This document shows, in pieces, positions 36,593-44,849 of a DNA stretch of 54,781 nt. The notes under the pieces were generated by a model. The model was not told the DNA's origin, made no database searches, and was given only the letters and a program-made list of their open reading frames with translations. Within the stretch, counting starts at the first letter, position 1. Each line of letters starts with the position of its first letter. The position numbers and the translations under genes are program-made. This DNA is from Sulfurimonas sp. SAG-AH-194-L11. Its GTDB lineage: Bacteria > Campylobacterota > Campylobacteria > Campylobacterales > Sulfurimonadaceae. The DNA is taken from positions 1-54,781 of the forward strand of contig NZ_JAEMVB010000012.1 in NCBI RefSeq assembly GCF_029215995.1, given 5' to 3'.

Positions 36593-39097
36593 TTATTTTG
36601 TTAACATTTCATAAATTAGTTCAGCATTATTGCATATATCACTACTTTTGTCCATTAAAAAACTATCTCTAACCTTATATTTACTAGAGTGAATCTTTGC
36701 AGTTACGATATTTATATTTAACGTATCAAAGCAATGCATAACATAAGCAAGTAGTCCTTTTTGGTTTTTTGTATGTATTAATATTTCTGCATGTGTTAAA
36801 GAGTGCTCGAAATCTATACTAATTTCCTCTCTTTTTATCACTACATCTCTGAATTTAGTCTCTTTACTCATATCAAATGCAGCATCTATTTTATCTTCTA
36901 CTAAAGAGAGTTCACCCTCATCGACTTTTTGAATAAACTCTATTTTAAAATATTTTATATCATCAAAGAGAGTAAAAATTTCCATACTTGCGACACTAAT
37001 ATGTGAGAGGGATGCAAGTAAAAATCCAAGGTTAAGTGGAATTTTTCTGTAAATTTCAATAGTTAAAGAGTCTCTATTTTTGAGTGTAAAGCTATACTCT
37101 TGAGTCTCGCGTGCTTTTTGTGCAACTTCTATGATGTTTTGCGGAGAACGTTTAAAAAAGAAAAGGTTTGACTCAATGTGGAGTATCTTTTTTTGTAGTG
37201 TTCGGGGTAGTTGTTTGAATGCTAAAAGGTTTTGAACACGTTTTTCAATTATGAGTCGTTTTTTTGCATCGGTAATTCTATGCCTGTTTTGAGCAACTTC
37301 TAAAGCACTTTTATATAAGTCACCCAAAAGTTTAGAGTTAAAAGAGTTATAAGTTCCGCCCCCAACACCATTAATATCTGCATAGGTAAGTACATATAAC
37401 ATATTAAGATTTTTTACATCTCCTACCTTAGACATAAACTTGTAGAGTGTTTTTTCATTATAGATATTTTCTTTAAAAGCAACACTGCTCATAAGTATAT
37501 GATGTTTGACAAGCACAACCGCTCTATCTTGCATCTCTTGACTCATCTTTAGTTGACGGAGAAAAGGTAAAATGAGTTTAGCACCAACTTCTGAGTGATC
37601 TTGTTTTCGTCCTTTTCCAGTATCGTGAAAAAGTGTCGCGATTTTAACAATAAGCTTTTCATCCTCACTGAGTGCATCATGAAGCGATTGGATAAAGGGT
37701 TCTTTTATATTTTCTAGTGCTTTAACACACTCTACTGAGTGTATATCAACAGGATAATGATGATAGCCATCAAACTGAGGCATATGACGAACTTTTCTAA
37801 AGTTACCAAAAAGTTCATGAAGAATCCCAGCATCATAAAACAGCTCCAAAAAACAGTATGTATGTTTTCTTTGGAGTAGTTTTTGAAGTAAGGAGTATGT
37901 ATGCTTGTTTAAGGGGTGTGAAATCTTAGTATAGGTAAGGCATGATAAAACTCCTGAATCAAATTTATAATCTTTATCTTCAAGTGAGAAGAGCAGTTCT
38001 AAAAGTTGAGTATTATCGTTAATTTTTTGATTATAAGAGATGTATACACGACCCTTAAATTCATAGAGACCTTTACTGATACGACTATGTCGAAGTTGAG
38101 ATAGCATTTTTACATCATAAAGGTAAGGTCGTATCATCTTTTTTGTAAAGATACGTGTGAAGTTGTCTATCCTCCATCCGGCAGCTATAACTTTTGTAGC
38201 AAGTTTTATCTGATTATTAAATCCAAGCATCTTTGCGACACTAGGTATATACTCTAAACGCAGTGTATCTTCTTGTTTATTCGTTATGAGGTGAAGAGCA
38301 CTCCTTACACGGTACATTAACTCTAAAGCTACTCTAAACTCTTTATAGGACTCTTCATTAAAAACTGTTCCCACTAGATCTTTAATATTGTTTACTCCAT
38401 AAATCGTATGTGCAATCCAAAAAAGTAGTTGTGTGTCCCGAAGTCCACCAACACTCTCTTTGATATTTGGCTCCATGGAGACAGGATACTTCTTTCTACG
38501 CATTTGAGCCTCTTGTACTTTGGCGATCAAAAACTCTTTTTGCTCATGGAGTCGTATACGGGTGAGTTGGCGCTGTGTCTCTTGCCAAGTAAAAGGGGAG
38601 CCGATGATGAGACGTGATTCCATTAAGGAAGTTCGTATGGTTAAGTCTTCATTTGCTGCACGAAAAAGGTCACTCGTTTCATGTACACGATGCCCTAGTT
38701 TTAGTCCTGCATCAAGTGCGAGATAAAAAAGTTTTTCTATTATGAGTGTAGTATTGTAACCCTCTACATCTTCATAGACAATAAGTAGGTCGATATCACT
38801 ATGGACACAGAGCTGTTCACGACCATAACTCCCTAGTGCAACTATAGCTATTGGTACAGAACTTCTCATAGGAAGATAGTCTCCAAAAAGACGGCGAAGA
38901 ACAGTTTTATACATAAGTGACATAATAGAGTCTAGTTTCTTTGTATGTAGAACTAAAAAGTCCTTACCCTGATTTTTCTCAAACAAAAAGGGAAGCGATT
39001 CTTTATACTCATGTATGTAGCGTTTAAAAAGCTTACTGAGTTCAAAATCACTCCCATTATTGTCTATCACATCTTCTATTTCAAATAATAGGTTCAT
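36593..39097 (-). CDS. glnD: GlnD-like PII uridylyltransferase
   Basis: An 834-residue sensor of glutamine status that uridylylates PII. The nucleotidyltransferase motif is GSYGREQLCVHSDIDLLIVYED (about 88-109), with VGGLRDTQL later; an HD phosphohydrolase domain has LFHDTGKGRKQDHSEVG; and the C-terminus carries ACT-type repeats (for example TIEIYRKIPLNLGFLLASLS and AEILIHTKNQKGLLAYVMHCF). Length and domain order match GlnD. No glnB or glnK is adjacent. It is upstream of glmS, linking nitrogen sensing to the use of glutamine for amino-sugar synthesis. Confidence 0.93.
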   Translation of the reverse strand: MNLLFEIEDVIDNNGSDFELSKLFKRYIHEYKESLPFLFEKNQGKDFLVLHTKKLDSIMSLMYKTVLRRLFGDYLPMRSSVPIAIVALGSYGREQLCVHSDIDLLIVYEDVEGYNTTLIIEKLFYLALDAGLKLGHRVHETSDLFRAANEDLTIRTSLMESRLIIGSPFTWQETQRQLTRIRLHEQKEFLIAKVQEAQMRRKKYPVSMEPNIKESVGGLRDTQLLFWIAHTIYGVNNIKDLVGTVFNEESYKEFRVALELMYRVRSALHLITNKQEDTLRLEYIPSVAKMLGFNNQIKLATKVIAAGWRIDNFTRIFTKKMIRPYLYDVKMLSQLRHSRISKGLYEFKGRVYISYNQKINDNTQLLELLFSLEDKDYKFDSGVLSCLTYTKISHPLNKHTYSLLQKLLQRKHTYCFLELFYDAGILHELFGNFRKVRHMPQFDGYHHYPVDIHSVECVKALENIKEPFIQSLHDALSEDEKLIVKIATLFHDTGKGRKQDHSEVGAKLILPFLRQLKMSQEMQDRAVVLVKHHILMSSVAFKENIYNEKTLYKFMSKVGDVKNLNMLYVLTYADINGVGGGTYNSFNSKLLGDLYKSALEVAQNRHRITDAKKRLIIEKRVQNLLAFKQLPRTLQKKILHIESNLFFFKRSPQNIIEVAQKARETQEYSFTLKNRDSLTIEIYRKIPLNLGFLLASLSHISVASMEIFTLFDDIKYFKIEFIQKVDEGELSLVEDKIDAAFDMSKETKFRDVVIKREEISIDFEHSLTHAEILIHTKNQKGLLAYVMHCFDTLNINIVTAKIHSSKYKVRDSFLMDKSSDICNNAELIYEMLTK

Positions 39098-39153
39098 AGC
39101 TTAATTCTCTTATATATATTTTACCTATTATAGTGTAGTTATTATAAACACGA

Positions 39154-39159
39154 TATAAT
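39154..39159 (+). promoter_or_regulatory. -10 element ahead of the Lsr-like operon
   Basis: TATAAT lies 38 bp before the ATG at 39197, in the A+T-rich gap that separates this operon from the divergent glnD gene. Epsilonproteobacterial promoters depend mainly on the -10 box, so this is a fair candidate. No convincing -35 was seen. Confidence 0.4.
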
Positions 39160-39196
39160 TTGAGTAATTTAACTAATATAATTGATAGGAAAAAAT

Positions 39197-39484
39197 ATGA
39201 CAATAACAAAAAGTGTAACCTTTATAGCAAAAAAAGGCAGTGAAGCCAAAATGAAAGAACTTTTATCTGCGATGGTAGTCCCAAGTAAGGCAGAAAAGGG
39301 GTGCCTTTTTTATGAAATACTTCAGTACATTAACGAACCACAGCGTTTTATGGCTGTTGAGACATGGGAGAATGAAGCTGCACTTGATGGGCATAAAGCT
39401 TCAGCACACTATAAAGTATATAAGTCAAGTTATGAGCCATACTGTGATGATAAATATAGTGATGAATTAGAAGTACTGGGATAA
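39197..39484 (+). CDS. ABM-domain protein, LsrG-like
   Basis: A 95-residue protein of the antibiotic biosynthesis monooxygenase (ABM) fold, the fold of YgiN and LsrG. The pattern KSVTFIAKKGSEAKMKELL, KGCLFYEILQ, FMAVETWENEAALDGHKASAHYKVY is typical, including the His in the DGHKAS stretch. I chose the ATG at 39197 because AGGA lies just upstream. In the Lsr pathway LsrG isomerises phospho-AI-2; the co-transcribed LsrK-like kinase makes that the most attractive role here, but the ABM fold is common and a quinol monooxygenase-like role cannot be excluded. Confidence 0.72.
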   Translation: MTITKSVTFIAKKGSEAKMKELLSAMVVPSKAEKGCLFYEILQYINEPQRFMAVETWENEAALDGHKASAHYKVYKSSYEPYCDDKYSDELEVLG

Positions 39485-39488
39485 GCGG

Positions 39489-40664
39489 ATGAAAAATTTA
39501 TATGATGCAAAAAAAGCGGCAGTTTGTGAGAGTGATTTAGACCTTAGAGTATATACTTCAAACCTTTTAGGTCAAAGCGATGAGTTAGTACTTCATGGTG
39601 GTGGAAATACTTCTGTAAAAACTATGATAGATGATGAAGAGATACTTCTTGTAAAGGGGAGTGGTTGGGACTTAGTAAGTATTAAGGCTAAGGGCTTTGC
39701 TCCTGTGAAGATGAAAACTCTTTTAGAGATGGCTACGTTAGATAAGCTAAGTGATAGTGAGATGGTAAGTGGACAAAAAGCAGCGATGATAGATAAGAGT
39801 GCTCCAAACCCTTCAGTAGAAGCGATACTTCATGCACTTATCCCTTACAAGTTTGTTGATCATACTCATGCGGATGCTGTTGTGACTATCTCAAACTCTG
39901 TAAATGGTTTGAGAGACATTAAAAAAGTGTTTCCTAACTTTTTAGTTATTGATTATGTAATGCCTGGATTTCTTTTAGCACACACTATTTATGAAATTAC
40001 AAAAGATTTAGACTACTCAAGTATAGATGGAATCATTTTACACAATCATGGAATATTTACTTTTGATAATGATGCTCGTGAGTCATATGAGAAGATGATA
40101 GATGCAGTATCTCAAGCAGAAGTATTTTTAGCACAAAACGCGACACTTCAGATATCAACTACCTATAAGTCAAGTGAATGTGATATGCAAAAGATTGTAG
40201 AAGTACTCTCTAAGGCAAAAGGCTATAAGGTTTCACTTAATATAAACCAGTCACCATTAGCAAGTCATTATGCTTCACATGAGAACTTACGTGAGTTTGC
40301 AAGTCGTGGAGTTTTAACTCCTGAGCATATTATTCGTACGAAAAGAGTCCCTTTAATCATGGAAGATACTAACCTAGAAGCGGGTGTTGCGAAATACATG
40401 AAAGAGTATGAGGAGTATTTTAAAGAGTATGCAAAAGATGAAGTGATGTTAAATGCAGCTCCAAATTATATGGTTATTAAAGACCTTGCTGTGATTAGTT
40501 TTGGTAAAACACCAAAAGAAGCGGCTGTAGTAAATGATATAGTCACACACACTATGAAAGCTGTTCTTCAGGCTGATAAACTTGGTGGATACAAGAGTAT
40601 AAGCATAGCAGATAGTTTTGCTATGGAGTACTGGGAACTAGAACAAGCGAAACTAAAAAAATAA
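39489..40664 (+). CDS. Class II aldolase/adducin family protein
   Basis: A 391-residue protein whose fold matches class II (zinc-dependent) sugar-phosphate aldolases. The phosphate/zinc-binding patches are HGGGNTSVK near the N-terminus, DHTHADAV with the two His ligands, and ILHNHGIFTF with the third pair; the N-terminal part ELVLHGGGNTS resembles the aldolase half of bifunctional rhamnulose-phosphate aldolase/dehydrogenases, and a C-terminal domain (VPLIMEDTNLEAG onward) extends it beyond the usual 210-250 residues. It begins 4 bp after the ABM gene, so it is in the same operon. It would be expected to cleave a phosphorylated sugar made by the LsrK-like kinase. Confidence 0.85.
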   Translation: MKNLYDAKKAAVCESDLDLRVYTSNLLGQSDELVLHGGGNTSVKTMIDDEEILLVKGSGWDLVSIKAKGFAPVKMKTLLEMATLDKLSDSEMVSGQKAAMIDKSAPNPSVEAILHALIPYKFVDHTHADAVVTISNSVNGLRDIKKVFPNFLVIDYVMPGFLLAHTIYEITKDLDYSSIDGIILHNHGIFTFDNDARESYEKMIDAVSQAEVFLAQNATLQISTTYKSSECDMQKIVEVLSKAKGYKVSLNINQSPLASHYASHENLREFASRGVLTPEHIIRTKRVPLIMEDTNLEAGVAKYMKEYEEYFKEYAKDEVMLNAAPNYMVIKDLAVISFGKTPKEAAVVNDIVTHTMKAVLQADKLGGYKSISIADSFAMEYWELEQAKLKK

Positions 40665-40695
40665 GTCTGCATTGTTGTAACAACATTTCACCTGC

Positions 40696-40756
40696 ATAAA
40701 ATCTTTTTGAGAGGACAAATCCTCCTTTCAGTCTGAGCCTCTAAAAAAGATTTTAT
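40696..40756 (+). promoter_or_regulatory. Long hairpin in the leader of the lsrK-like gene
   Basis: The arms 40696-40714 (ATAAAATCTTTTTGAGAGG) and 40738-40756 pair at 18 of 19 positions around a 23-nt loop. It occupies the only sizeable gap in this operon (40665-40818). The right arm is followed by TTTCGG rather than a long T-run, so I read it as an attenuator, RNA-processing site or small repeat rather than a plain terminator. Confidence 0.55.
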
Positions 40757-40818
40757 TTCGGTTGCATTTTCGACAATAATCCAAACATTACGAAACCACA
40801 TTAAAATTGGATGGAAAT

Positions 40819-42390
40819 ATGAATCAACAAAAATACCTAATGGCAATAGACGCAGGAACAGGAAGTGTTCGTGCTGTTATCTTTGATACTAAGGGTAATC
40901 AAATCTCTGTTTCTCAAGCTGAATGGACACACCTAGAAGAAGAGGGTGTTGCTAATTCTATGAGTTTTGACTTTGTGAAGAACTGGAACTTGGTCTGTGT
41001 GTGTATTAAAGAGTCCATAAAAAAAGCAAAGATAAACGCAGATGATATTTTAGCTCTTTCAGCTACGAGTATGCGTGAGGGAATTGTTCTTTATGATAAA
41101 GATGGAAAAGAACTTTGGGCTGTTGCAAATGTTGATGCAAGGGCTAGTGATGAGGTTAAGTATTTAAAAGAAAATTTTAAAGGTATTGAAGAAGAATTCT
41201 ATGCCAAGAGTGGTCAGACTTTTGCCCTTGGGGGTCTTCCTCGTATTATGTGGCTTAAAAATAATCGTCCTAAAATTTACGAAAAAGTGGCGAATATCTC
41301 AATGATAGGGGATTGGATTTTAGGAAAACTCTCTGGTGTTATTGCAACTGATCCTAGTAATGGGGGAACAACTGGTGTCTTTTCTTTGTCTAAACGTATT
41401 TGGGATAAAGAGATGGCTACAAAAGTTGGGCTGAAAGATGATATTTTCCCTAGTGTTTTAGAAGTTGGGGAAGTTATGGGTCTTGTATCTCAAAGTGCAT
41501 CTTCAGAGACAGGTCTAAGTACTTCTACACAAGTCGTTATGGGTGGTGGTGATGTACAACTCGGTTCTGCTGGACTTGGCGTTGTAGAAGCTGGTGACGT
41601 TGCAGTTTTAGGTGGTTCTTTTTGGCAGCAGGTTGTAAACATACCTAAAGAGACAAAGCCTCCTAAAGACATGGCTATCCGTGTGAACCCTCATGTTGTA
41701 AGTGCTCTCTCTCAAGCAGAAGGCATAACTTTTTTTAGCGGTTTAGTTATGCGATGGTTTCGGGATGCATTTTGTGATATGGAGAAACTTGAAGCACAAA
41801 AAAGAGGCATTGATGTTTATACTCTTTTAGAAGAAAAAGCGAAAGAAGTTCCTGTGGGATCTTATGACATCATGCCGATATTTTCAGACACTATGAAATA
41901 TGGAAAATGGTATCATGCAGCCCCTAGTTTTTTAAATCTCAGTATCGATGCAAACATCTGTAATCGTGCGAGCATGTTTAGAAGTTTAGAAGAAAATGCA
42001 GCGATCGTTTCAAGTATAAATTTAGAGAAGATTAAAGAGTTTAGTGGGATAGAGATAGAGGAGATAGTCTTTGCGGGTGGTGCTAGTCGAGGAGAGTTAT
42101 GGTCTCAGATATTAGCAGATGTGACGGGGTACAGGGTAAAAATCCCTAAGGTTACAGAAGCTACTGCTTTAGGTGCTGCCATGGCTGCAGGAGTAGGGTG
42201 TGGTATATATAAAGACTTAGTGAGTGCTGCAAAAGAGTTAGTGGTTTGGGATAAAACGTACGAGCCAAATAGAGAAAATAAAAAGATATACGATGTCATA
42301 AAGATAAAATGGCAAAAAGCATACCAAGCACAGTTAAAACTTGTAGATGAAAACATCACAACAAGTATGTGGAAGGCACCTGGGATATAG
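40819..42390 (+). CDS. lsrK: Autoinducer-2 kinase LsrK-like (FGGY family)
   Basis: A cytosolic carbohydrate kinase of 523 residues that closely resembles E. coli LsrK, the kinase that phosphorylates AI-2 (DPD) at C5. Matching stretches include YLMAIDAGTGSVRAVIFD, SMREGIVLYDKDG, ANVDARAS, DPSNGGTTG, GGGDVQLGSAGLGVV, RVNPHVVSALSQAE, MRWFRDAFCD, MPIFSDTMKYGKWYHAAPSF, FAGGASRGELWSQILADVTG and the end TTSMWKAPG. The alignment from memory is far closer than to xylulokinase or glycerol kinase. The ATG at 40819 has GGATGG upstream. No lsrABCD, lsrR or lsrF is present in the window; the neighbours are an LsrG-like protein and a class II aldolase. Confidence 0.93.
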   Translation: MNQQKYLMAIDAGTGSVRAVIFDTKGNQISVSQAEWTHLEEEGVANSMSFDFVKNWNLVCVCIKESIKKAKINADDILALSATSMREGIVLYDKDGKELWAVANVDARASDEVKYLKENFKGIEEEFYAKSGQTFALGGLPRIMWLKNNRPKIYEKVANISMIGDWILGKLSGVIATDPSNGGTTGVFSLSKRIWDKEMATKVGLKDDIFPSVLEVGEVMGLVSQSASSETGLSTSTQVVMGGGDVQLGSAGLGVVEAGDVAVLGGSFWQQVVNIPKETKPPKDMAIRVNPHVVSALSQAEGITFFSGLVMRWFRDAFCDMEKLEAQKRGIDVYTLLEEKAKEVPVGSYDIMPIFSDTMKYGKWYHAAPSFLNLSIDANICNRASMFRSLEENAAIVSSINLEKIKEFSGIEIEEIVFAGGASRGELWSQILADVTGYRVKIPKVTEATALGAAMAAGVGCGIYKDLVSAAKELVVWDKTYEPNRENKKIYDVIKIKWQKAYQAQLKLVDENITTSMWKAPGI

Positions 42391-42392
42391 AT

Positions 42393-43001
42393 ATGGAATA
42401 TACTATTCTTTTAGACATCATCGGAACTATAGCGTTTAGTCTCTCTGGTTATATTTTAGCAGCAAAGGCAAGATATGATATATTGGGTATATTAGTAGTC
42501 TCTTTTATTACTGCATTTGGGGGTGGTGTTGTACGAGATTTACTCACTAACAGAGTCCCTTTTATCTTTCATGAAACATATCCTATTAGTATAGTTTTAC
42601 TTACTGTAGCGATTGCCTATCTTCTGAAACTTCATAAACATACTAGACTAACAGATAACTTAGTCTTTCATATTAGCGATAGTATAGGTCTAAGCATGTT
42701 TGCTTTTACAGGTGCTGTAGTTGGTTTAGAGGCTGAGTTTAATCTTGCCGGTGTTATATTTTTATCTTTTTTAACAGCAGTAGGTGGGGGTATCATCCGT
42801 GATATGATGATGAACAAAGTACCTTTTGTTTTAACAAATGACTTTTATGGAACGATAGCTATCTTACTTGGTTTTTTGATTTGGTTTATAGACAAACTTT
42901 TTGTGATTAACAGTGTGGTCTCAGTACTACTCTTAGTCTTTGGAACAGCTATGCGACTCTTAGCTATCAAGTACCAGTGGAAGCTACCAAAACTTATATA
43001 A
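42393..43001 (+). CDS. TRIC/UPF0126 family membrane protein
   Basis: A 202-residue inner-membrane protein of the UPF0126 (YicG/YadS) family, bacterial relatives of trimeric intracellular cation channels. It has two tandem halves: FITAFGGGVVRDLLTNRVPFIF and FLTAVGGGIIRDMMMNKVPFVL, each with the conserved GGGxxRD. It begins 2 bp after the lsrK-like stop, so it is in the same operon; whether it moves AI-2 or only ions is unknown. The last base of its TAA stop comes from the inserted palindromic element, so the native C-terminus may have been slightly longer. Confidence 0.88.
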   Translation: MEYTILLDIIGTIAFSLSGYILAAKARYDILGILVVSFITAFGGGVVRDLLTNRVPFIFHETYPISIVLLTVAIAYLLKLHKHTRLTDNLVFHISDSIGLSMFAFTGAVVGLEAEFNLAGVIFLSFLTAVGGGIIRDMMMNKVPFVLTNDFYGTIAILLGFLIWFIDKLFVINSVVSVLLLVFGTAMRLLAIKYQWKLPKLI

Positions 43002-43185
43002 CTGACCTTACAGACTAAGCATAGTTTGAACAAAATCCAAAGAGGGTATATTGCAAGGCAGATTTATCTAGGACTAACTGGTTAATCCAAATAAATCTAA
43101 CGATGTCAAGATGCCCCTTTGAATTTTACCCTGTGGGTGGCTTTATGGGTAAGCATTTAAGCTATGCTTAGTTCGTAAGGTCAGT
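43001..43185. mobile_element. MITE-like palindromic element with TA flanks
   Basis: A 185-bp non-coding element. The ends ACTGACCTTAC... (43001) and ...GTAAGGTCAGT (43185) are inverted repeats of about 24 bp with two mismatches. A TA dinucleotide flanks each side (42999-43000 and 43186-43187), as in target duplications of IS630/Tc1-mariner elements. Internally the left and right halves also pair imperfectly (AAAATCCAAAG with CTTTGAATTTT, AGATTTAT with ATAAATCT, and GGACTAAC with GTTAATCC at the centre), so the whole element can fold as a long hairpin with a bulge on the right arm. It sits between convergent genes and carries no transposase. Confidence 0.75.
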
Positions 43186-43194
43186 TATTGAGAG

Positions 43195-43869
43195 CTAATC
43201 AGCTTTAGGAAGTCCAAATTTTTGAGTAACCATCTCGCCATCTTGGTTAAAAAAAAGATAATATAACATATCTTTTTTTACACTAAGCCCCGCTAAAAAA
43301 CGCAAGGCAAGGTTAGCTTGAAGAGATGCTATATGCATAACTATAGGAGCGGCAATTCCTGCAGGTGTTTTTGTGACAATTTTAAAAGCATCATTAAAAG
43401 AGGACTTATCTATAAAACAGACCTGACCATGAAAGGCTTCAACACTTCCATATAACCATGGCATATTGATAGATTTTGCATATGTGTTTATATCTCCACG
43501 AGTTGGAAGATTATCAGTTGCATCTATGATTAAATCAACTTCTATGTTCTTCTCACTCCAAGTTTTGAAGTCACACTCATGAGCAATAGCTTTAGCATAA
43601 GGACATCTCTTTTCTATGATTTTAGCATTGAGAGTAGCTTTGTTCTTACCCTCATCACCCATAGTAAAAGCAATTTGACGGTGGATATTATGTAGGCTTA
43701 CTTCATCAAAGTCTATCATATGTATTTCACCAATACCGCTTGCACCGAGTGCAAATGCGAGAGAAGAGCCTAGTCCACCCGCACCTACAATAGCGATTTT
43801 TTTATTTTGAAGTGATTTTTGTGTCTCTTCACCCCAAAGTTGTACCTGTCTGTGAAAATATTGCATCAT
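43195..43869 (-). CDS. ThiF/MoeB/HesA-family adenylyltransferase
   Basis: A 224-residue E1-like enzyme that would adenylate the C-terminus of a ubiquitin-like sulfur-carrier protein. The nucleotide site is IAIVGAGGLGSSLAFALGASGIG, followed by HMIDFDEVSLHNIHRQIAF with the conserved Asp, Asn and Arg, and LIIDATDNLPTRGDIN. It lacks the paired CxxC zinc sites of MoeB, fitting the shorter ThiF-like/HesA form. It overlaps the preceding nitrilase-fold gene (ATGATG across its TGA). No thiS or moaD lies in the window. A role in thiamine thiazole or molybdopterin synthesis is possible. Confidence 0.85.
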   Translation of the reverse strand: MMQYFHRQVQLWGEETQKSLQNKKIAIVGAGGLGSSLAFALGASGIGEIHMIDFDEVSLHNIHRQIAFTMGDEGKNKATLNAKIIEKRCPYAKAIAHECDFKTWSEKNIEVDLIIDATDNLPTRGDINTYAKSINMPWLYGSVEAFHGQVCFIDKSSFNDAFKIVTKTPAGIAAPIVMHIASLQANLALRFLAGLSVKKDMLYYLFFNQDGEMVTQKFGLPKAD

Positions 43870-44663
43870 GGTTTAATCCTTTTGTTTATTGCATCCCTAA
43901 AGCCCCAAGCACGCCGCGCTCCAACAGCTTCTGTATGAGTCATATCAACTATCATCAACTCCTCTTTATTCCCTAGGTGAGAGAGTATCTCTCCATGAGG
44001 AGACGCGAGCACTGAGTCTCCATAAAACTTCCATGAGTAATCTTTATCCTGATACTCACCAATTCTATTGGCTCTTAAAATATAGCAGTTATTGACAAAT
44101 GCACGGGCACTTATAAGTGCTTTCCATCTTTCGTAAGAATCAAAAGTTGCTACACTTGGAACTAAAATAGCATCAACTTTTTTTTCTTTTAAAGAGTCAA
44201 ATATCTCATCAAAGTGTAGCTCAAAACCACTTATAACACCAAATTTAAAACCATCAATTTTAAATATCATTGGTGTTTGTATGCTATTTACACTGTTTGA
44301 GAAAAACTTCTCTTCATTCCAATGAGAATAATTTATCAAAATTTGCTGTTGATAGTAGGAAGTAGAAGCAGGTGAAAACTTTGCTACTGTTTTATAAAGT
44401 GCATTTTTTTTGACAATGATTAAGGGAGCTATTATGGTTATAGAGTAAGTAGATGAGAGCTCTTTGAGTATCTTTATCTGATGGCTTGCCTGCTCTTTTA
44501 TCATGCTTAAGGACATGTTTTGTAACTCTTTAAAAAAAGGGTTTAAAACATACTCACCAAGAAGGAGTACTTTTACACCTTTTTTATGTGCTACACGAAT
44601 GTTATTGTAGAGTTTTGTGGAACTCATTCCTTGTGCATTTAACTGAAGAACAGCTGCTCTCAT
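43866..44663 (-). CDS. Nitrilase-fold protein missing the catalytic Cys and Lys
   Basis: A 265-residue protein of the carbon-nitrogen hydrolase superfamily (MRAAVLQLNAQ start, LLLGEYVLNPFF with the catalytic Glu at 37, GDSVLASPHGEILSHLG near the end). The Cys motif that usually reads ICYDxRFPE is ISGFELHFDE, so Gly146 replaces the nucleophile; the Lys motif reads YYQQQIL (103-109) with no Lys. I infer it is not an amidase. It starts directly after xseB and overlaps the ThiF-like gene, so it is part of the metX-xseB operon. It may have a structural or binding role. Confidence 0.8.
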   Translation of the reverse strand: MRAAVLQLNAQGMSSTKLYNNIRVAHKKGVKVLLLGEYVLNPFFKELQNMSLSMIKEQASHQIKILKELSSTYSITIIAPLIIVKKNALYKTVAKFSPASTSYYQQQILINYSHWNEEKFFSNSVNSIQTPMIFKIDGFKFGVISGFELHFDEIFDSLKEKKVDAILVPSVATFDSYERWKALISARAFVNNCYILRANRIGEYQDKDYSWKFYGDSVLASPHGEILSHLGNKEELMIVDMTHTEAVGARRAWGFRDAINKRIKP

Positions 44664-44849
44664 CTAAGAGACTTTAATCTCTTGAATTTTTATCTTAGCA
44701 TCTTCTAGAATTTTTTGTGCATCTTGCAACTCTTTCATTCCACTTTGATATGCTTTAACACTATTTTGAAGTGTTGTCTCCGGACTCATTAATGTCTCTA
44801 GTGTCTTTTTAGCATTCTCTAGTTTTGTTTCAAAGTCTGTTTTAGCCAT
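44664..44849 (-). CDS. xseB: Exodeoxyribonuclease VII small subunit
   Basis: A 61-residue helical protein with the XseB pattern: FETKLENAKKTLETLMSPETTLQNSVKAYQSGMKEL, followed by a helix LQDAQKILEDAKIKI. It binds XseA to form the single-strand exonuclease ExoVII; xseA is not in the window. Its start overlaps metX by 8 bp and its stop abuts the next ATG. Confidence 0.9.
   Translation of the reverse strand: MAKTDFETKLENAKKTLETLMSPETTLQNSVKAYQSGMKELQDAQKILEDAKIKIQEIKVS

Noticed and set aside
40665..40818. Second MITE copy between the aldolase and lsrK-like genes
   Set aside because: It contains a long inverted repeat, but its ends do not match the 43001-43185 element and no TA flanks or terminal repeats were found.
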